Source: Rhizobium sp. Root274
GTDB lineage: Bacteria; Pseudomonadota; Alphaproteobacteria; Rhizobiales; Rhizobiaceae
NCBI RefSeq assembly: GCF_001429245.1
Contig: NZ_LMJE01000007.1
Location: forward strand, 287,127-351,126
Reading direction: 5' to 3'
Length of the DNA: 64,000 bases
Below the pieces are notes generated by a model. The model was not told the origin of the DNA and ran no database searches. It saw nothing but the letters and a program-made list of their open reading frames with translations. Position 1 is the first letter of the stretch, and each line of letters begins with the position of its first letter. Positions 59,818-64,000 of the stretch are shown here, piece by piece. The position numbers were made by a program, and so were the translations under genes.

Positions 59818-59870
59818 AAGTCAAAATATTGTCGCGGTCGGCGGGAATGAACGCAGTTCCGGCGACCAAA

Positions 59871-59903
59871 CAGAAAAGGGCCGGCAACCATGCCAGCCCC
59901 TTC
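59871..59903 (-). terminator. Rho-independent terminator of ettA
   Basis: On the minus strand GGGCTGGC pairs with GCCGGCCC (one G-U), followed by TTTTCTGTTT. It lies about 33 bases after the ettA stop. Confidence 0.8.
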
Positions 59904-59935
59904 ACTCTGTCGGCGCGCAAAAGCCTCTGAGCCTA

Positions 59936-61585
59936 TCAGCGCGTCAGCCGCTTGTAGGACTGGCTACCGGGGTTGAGCGCATCCGGGCCCAGACGGCGGA
60001 TCTTATCCTGTTCGTAGTCTTCGAAGTTGCCCTCGAACCATTCGACATGGCCATCGCCTTCGAAGGCGAGGATGTGGGTGGCCAGACGGTCGAGGAACAT
60101 GCGATCGTGGCTGATGATGATGGCGCAGCCGGCAAAGGCTTCGAGCGCACTTTCAAGCGCGCCCAGCGTTTCCGTATCAAGGTCGTTGGTCGGTTCGTCG
60201 AGCAGCAGCACGTTACCGCCGGCCTTCAGCATCTTGGCAAGGTGAACGCGGTTACGCTGACCACCGGAGAGATTGCCGACCTTCTGCTGCTGATCGCCGC
60301 CCTTGAAGTTGAAGGCACCGCAATAGGCACGGGAGTTCATGTCGAACTTACCGAGCTTGATGATTTCCGCACCGCCCGAGATTTCTTCCCAAACGGTCTT
60401 GTTGCCGTCCAGCGCATCGCGGCTCTGGTCGACATAACCGAGATGCACGGTGTCGCCGATGCGGATCGTGCCGGCATCCGGCTTTTCCTGCCCCGTGATC
60501 ATCTTGAACAGCGTCGACTTGCCAGCGCCGTTCGGACCGATGATGCCGACAATGCCGCCCGGCGGCAGCTTGATCGACAGGTCGTTGATCAGGGTACGGC
60601 CTTCAAAGCCCTTGTTGATGCCTTCGAGCTCAATGACCACCTGGCCGAGACGCTCGGAGACCGGGATGATGATCTGTGCATCGCCGGGACGGATGTTCTC
60701 GGCGGCATCCACCAGCTGTTCATAGGCCTTGATACGGGCCTTGGACTTCGCCTGACGGGCCTTCGGGCTGGACGCGATCCACTCCTGTTCACGCGACAGG
60801 GCCTTCTGGCGACCGGCTTCGTCACGCGCTTCCTGCTGCATGCGCTTGGCCTTGGCCTGCAGGTAGGCAGAATAGTTGCCTTCGTAGGGAATGCCACGTC
60901 CGCGGTCGAGCTCGAGGATCCAGCCGGTGACATTGTCGAGGAAGTAGCGGTCGTGGGTGATCATCATCACGGCGCCAGGATAGTCGCGCAGGTGCTTTTC
61001 GAGCCAGGCGATCGTTTCAGCGTCAAGATGGTTGGTCGGTTCGTCGAGCAGCAGCAGATCCGGCTGCGACAAGAGCAGGCGGCAGAGTGCGATACGGCGA
61101 CGCTCACCACCCGACAGCAGCGTGACATCGGCATCCTTCGGCGGGCAGCGCAAAGCTTCCATCGCCATTTCGACCTGCTGCTCCAGGTCCCACAGGTTCT
61201 GGCTGTCGATGATGTCCTGGAGCTTTGCGCCCTCTTCCGCCGTCTCGTCGGAATAATTCATCATCAGTTCGTTGTAGCGGTCGAGCACGGCCTGCTTGTC
61301 GGCCATGCCTTCCATGACGTTTTCGAAAGCGGTCTTGGCCGGATCGAGATGCGGCTCCTGCTCAAGGTAGCCAACGGTCGCGCCTTCGGCGAGCCAGGCT
61401 TCGCCCGTGTATTCCTTGTCCTTGCCCGCGATGATGCGCAGAACCGTCGACTTACCCGCACCGTTCGGGCCGAGAATACCGATCTTGGCATCCGGGTAGA
61501 AGGACAGGTTGACGTTCTCGAGGATCTTCTTGGCGCCGTAGGACTTGTTCAGTCCCGACATGTGATAGATGAACTGGCGTGCCAT
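59936..61585 (-). CDS. ettA: Energy-dependent translational throttle protein EttA (ABC-F)
   Basis: A 549-residue ABC-F ATPase with two nucleotide-binding domains and no membrane part. Walker A is GPNGAGKST in both halves; signatures are LSGGERRR and LSGGQRNRV; Walker B is LLLDEPTNHLD and LLLDEPTNDLD. The Arm region after the first Walker A (GKDKEYTGEAW) and the linker place it in the EttA subgroup (E. coli 555 aa). EttA binds the ribosomal E site and gates the first elongation cycle according to energy status. Confidence 0.96.
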   Translation of the reverse strand: MARQFIYHMSGLNKSYGAKKILENVNLSFYPDAKIGILGPNGAGKSTVLRIIAGKDKEYTGEAWLAEGATVGYLEQEPHLDPAKTAFENVMEGMADKQAVLDRYNELMMNYSDETAEEGAKLQDIIDSQNLWDLEQQVEMAMEALRCPPKDADVTLLSGGERRRIALCRLLLSQPDLLLLDEPTNHLDAETIAWLEKHLRDYPGAVMMITHDRYFLDNVTGWILELDRGRGIPYEGNYSAYLQAKAKRMQQEARDEAGRQKALSREQEWIASSPKARQAKSKARIKAYEQLVDAAENIRPGDAQIIIPVSERLGQVVIELEGINKGFEGRTLINDLSIKLPPGGIVGIIGPNGAGKSTLFKMITGQEKPDAGTIRIGDTVHLGYVDQSRDALDGNKTVWEEISGGAEIIKLGKFDMNSRAYCGAFNFKGGDQQQKVGNLSGGQRNRVHLAKMLKAGGNVLLLDEPTNDLDTETLGALESALEAFAGCAIIISHDRMFLDRLATHILAFEGDGHVEWFEGNFEDYEQDKIRRLGPDALNPGSQSYKRLTR

Positions 61586-61694
61586 GGGGTCTTGCTCCGG
61601 CGGGAATGGGATTTGCCGCTATGTAGGCGAATTGCAGCGAGGGGGCAACGGCACATTGCCCCCTGGATCAAAAGCGGACGGCTTTTTTTCGCCG

Positions 61695-63476
61695 CTACTG
61701 AAAGCGGGTATGGTCGATTTTGAAGACCTGCAACTGGCTCTTCGGCTCGGTGAGGCGGATCAGCCCAGGCCAGTCCCCGCCCCTGCTAAGCGCCGCAAGC
61801 GGCAAGGCATCGGCAAACTCCTCCGGCACGTCGAATCGGCAGAGCGCGACATAATCGAACGGGGCTGCGGCTTCGCGGCGGTCCTGCAGATCAACCTGCA
61901 CGAAAGTCTCGAATATGCGTCTCATGCCAGGCGAGGATCGATGAAACGGAATTCCGGCGATCGCCACACCTGGAGGCAGGTGGGGGGCAAGATCCAATCC
62001 TACCGCCATGGGCGCCATCACCCGGCCAGGCGCCAATTGCTTCAGCGCGCTCATATCTGCATCTTTGCATGCCGCATAAGACAGGAAATCGGCCAGAGTG
62101 ACCTTGCCTCGTTTGACCGGGACGGCAAGGTGCAGCGTCCAGCCTAGAGCAGCAAGAATTGCTATAGATCCTACAAGCGATTGCACAGCAAACCTTGGCC
62201 TATAGTTGACCGCAGTCAGCGCCACCGGAATGAAGAGCGGGATGAGCGCCATCGGGAAGCGGATGTAGCGCGTCTGAAGAAATGCGAGAACCAGAGAGCC
62301 AATAGCAACGGCAAAGACGATGGGCGTTCCGGATCTGCCACTTTGCCATGTGGCTCGGATAACCGGTGAAGCGAGCACCAGCACCGCCATCAAGACCCCC
62401 AGTGTCAGGAGGTGGGGAAAATATCCCTTCTCGAAATAGATCAGGATCGAATGCTCTTGCGCGAGCCGCTCCAGCCAGAGCGCACGAGAGAGCGGGTCGA
62501 CCATATGATAGGGACCGCTGAGGCAGAGAGGAAAGCTGAATGCAAGCAAGACCACGCAAGCCGAGCCAGCGAGAAGCAGGACGACAGTGCGAAGCCAGGG
62601 CGCCGATCGCGCCAAAAGAGCCGCCGCAAGCACGGTGACCACGCCATATCCCGTCAGCCCAGCGATATAGGGCGCGGAAAAGGCGTCGCATTCGGTGGCT
62701 GCGATCCCCCTGAGCCCGATCAGCGACAGGCCCGCAAGTGGCGCACAGATCATGATCGTTACACCGAATGCAGCATAGAAGGCCGCACTGCCCGAGCGCC
62801 GGAGACACCAACTGCCAGAGACAGCTGCCAACACCACCGCGACCAGCGGCAAGAGCTCAAGCCCCACGGCTATCGACACGACGACAGCCACACCCGAGAC
62901 GATGGCGCTCCAACGCGTCCACCGGATCAGACCCCAGCATATGCAGAGGATGGCCAGCAGCTGTACATTATGGTGATCGATGCGCCCGGGTGAGAACTCC
63001 CAGATCGACAACGCCATGGCCAGCAGCGTGGCAACCAGCACCGGAGCCTCCAGCACCCTACCCTCGGGCAGCATCTCTTTGACGATCGAGACGACGAGCA
63101 GGCAGTAGAAGGCCAGCATGACCGGCGGCCAGATAAGAAATGCCGCCTTGAGACCCACCTCGTCACCGACAACCAGGGAGAGCCCCTTAGCAAGGACGAG
63201 ATAAGGCAGGTCAACCAGCCGCGACCACGGCGATACATAGGGCTCGGGCATCGAGATGAAGGGCAGCGTCCGGTCGAACCAGTCGCCGCTGCGCAGCAAT
63301 TCTTTGATTTGCAAGGCCCGCAGCACATCGTCGGTATCGCCGAGATAAAGCGCTCCGTCAGCGAGATCGAACAAGACAACGGCAAAAGACACGAGCCAGG
63401 CCACCATGACCAGCCGCCACATTCCGTTGACAGCGACGGGGCTTAGCGTCGACGGAATCGTGTTACGTTGCAGCAT
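61695..63476 (-). CDS. Large GT-C-like integral membrane protein
   Basis: A 593-residue protein with about 12 membrane helices and a C-terminal soluble region of about 130 residues. The first extracytoplasmic loop has GDTDDVLRALQIKELL and the segment MPEPYVSPWSRLVDLPY; a later loop has SPGRIDHHNVQLL. Acidic residues in loop 1 and a DHH motif are features of STT3-type oligosaccharyltransferases and related GT-C enzymes. I do not see the WWDYG motif of true STT3. It is therefore probably a polyprenyl-phosphate-sugar-dependent glycosyltransferase of unknown acceptor. It is a single gene with no glycan cluster around it. Confidence 0.7.
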   Translation of the reverse strand: MLQRNTIPSTLSPVAVNGMWRLVMVAWLVSFAVVLFDLADGALYLGDTDDVLRALQIKELLRSGDWFDRTLPFISMPEPYVSPWSRLVDLPYLVLAKGLSLVVGDEVGLKAAFLIWPPVMLAFYCLLVVSIVKEMLPEGRVLEAPVLVATLLAMALSIWEFSPGRIDHHNVQLLAILCICWGLIRWTRWSAIVSGVAVVVSIAVGLELLPLVAVVLAAVSGSWCLRRSGSAAFYAAFGVTIMICAPLAGLSLIGLRGIAATECDAFSAPYIAGLTGYGVVTVLAAALLARSAPWLRTVVLLLAGSACVVLLAFSFPLCLSGPYHMVDPLSRALWLERLAQEHSILIYFEKGYFPHLLTLGVLMAVLVLASPVIRATWQSGRSGTPIVFAVAIGSLVLAFLQTRYIRFPMALIPLFIPVALTAVNYRPRFAVQSLVGSIAILAALGWTLHLAVPVKRGKVTLADFLSYAACKDADMSALKQLAPGRVMAPMAVGLDLAPHLPPGVAIAGIPFHRSSPGMRRIFETFVQVDLQDRREAAAPFDYVALCRFDVPEEFADALPLAALSRGGDWPGLIRLTEPKSQLQVFKIDHTRFQ

Positions 63477-63654
63477 CTGGCATGTCCATCCAACGGGGCG
63501 CCAACAAGAGGGCAGGCATATCTCGGGGGATAGCAGAGAAACGCTAAAAGTTTATAAGCCCCAGGATTGCGCACGATCCGGGCGTCAAAGGCGCGGCGGC
63601 AGACGTCGCGGGCCAAGATAAGACCGCAGACGACATGCCCGCCATGGAGAAAGA

Positions 63655-64000
63655 ATGTTTACGGACCTCAGCTATCTCGACGCGCCCAGCGGCGCCCGCC
63701 TTGCCTATCATCACCTCGCAGCGACCGGCACCCCGCGCGGCATCGTCATCGTCTGTCACGGCCTTGCCGAACATTCCCGCCGCTACGAGGGTTTCGCGAC
63801 GGCGCTGTCCGCCCGTGGTTACCACGTCTATGTGCACGACCATCGCGGCCATGGTGAAACCACCGCTCCGGACACAGAAATCGGTCGGTTTGCCGCCCGT
63901 GACGGTGTCGCCAAGGTGATAAACGACGTCCGTGCCATGCGCGATCTCGCTATCCTGCGACACCCAGGCCTGCCCGTAACCCTCTTCGGCCATTCCATGG
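63655..64000 (+). CDS. Alpha/beta hydrolase (lysophospholipase / serine aminopeptidase S33 type), N-terminal part
   Basis: The first 115 codons are in the window and the gene continues past the right edge. The start at 63655 has GGAG five bases upstream. The reading MFTDLSYLDAPSGARLAYHH, then VIVCHGLAEHSRRYEGFA, HVYVHDHRGHGETT and finally LFGHSM matches the lysophospholipase (PldB-like) group. The nucleophile Ser lies in the final GHSM, and the last Gly of the elbow is cut off. Substrates are probably lipid esters, which cannot be confirmed here. Confidence 0.88.
   Translation, partial: MFTDLSYLDAPSGARLAYHHLAATGTPRGIVIVCHGLAEHSRRYEGFATALSARGYHVYVHDHRGHGETTAPDTEIGRFAARDGVAKVINDVRAMRDLAILRHPGLPVTLFGHSM

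Overview
The window is chromosomal DNA of an alphaproteobacterium, almost certainly a member of the Rhizobiaceae (Rhizobium/Agrobacterium/Neorhizobium group). The evidence is high GC with strong GC3, typical rhizobial families (paired TIGR02587/TIGR02588 proteins, an ArsR-methyltransferase fusion beside metF, BtaA/BtaB betaine-lipid genes, an FtsZ with a long Pro/Ala/Gln-rich linker), and GGAAC-N16-CGTT promoters of the alphaproteobacterial EcfG type. I see no prophage, insertion sequence, CRISPR array or tRNA. This is mostly core genome.

Layout. 1-3440: start of a Xaa-Pro aminopeptidase gene (minus, cut by the window edge), a DUF1127-like small protein, prmA, an SCO1/SenC copper protein, a tiny membrane protein and a DUF2189 membrane protein. 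3441-6700: a chemoreceptor-cheW pair and an exported small protein with a candidate general-stress promoter. 6742-13536: CreA, a DEDDh exonuclease, a GNAT acetyltransferase, a DEAD-box RNA helicase with a repetitive basic tail, the TIGR02587/TIGR02588 pair and a diguanylate cyclase. 13541-20772 (minus): ligA, an EEP-family phosphatase/nuclease, cardiolipin synthase, recN, bamD.

21008-42158 (minus) is a complete division and cell wall (dcw) cluster. In transcription order it reads mraZ-rsmH-ftsL-ftsI-murE-murF-mraY-murD-ftsW-murG-murC-murB-[diguanylate cyclase]-ddl-ftsQ-ftsA-ftsZ-lpxC. Most junctions overlap or are only a few bases apart. A ten-base-period array of TGGG repeats lies upstream of mraZ (probable MraZ operator), and an AT-rich candidate promoter for ftsQA sits inside ddl. 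rnpB (RNase P RNA) lies just upstream of mraZ.

43059-57298: an FAD oxidoreductase, then a group rich in peptidoglycan hydrolases (two SLT transglycosylases, an amidase, a GH25 muramidase, an MltB-type transglycosylase) mixed with a TerB-DnaJ protein, PPi-dependent phosphofructokinase, a LysE exporter, a serine hydrolase, a GGDEF-EAL protein and btaAB for phosphate-free betaine lipid (with a Pho-box-like site). 57299-64000: a 25-residue membrane protein gene with an EcfG-type promoter, metF with its ArsR-methyltransferase regulator and a 25-bp perfect inverted repeat, ettA, a large GT-C-like membrane protein, and the start of an alpha/beta hydrolase gene.

Functionally the window centres on the envelope: precursor synthesis (mur, mraY, ddl), septation (fts), lipid A (lpxC), outer-membrane assembly (bamD), phospholipid and betaine lipid synthesis (cls, btaAB) and wall turnover. 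Three GGDEF proteins, one of them inside the dcw cluster, suggest a c-di-GMP link. Nothing here is clearly a new large system. The best leads are regulatory: the MraZ repeat array, the metF-regulator palindrome, the promoter inside ddl, and the small stress-linked genes.
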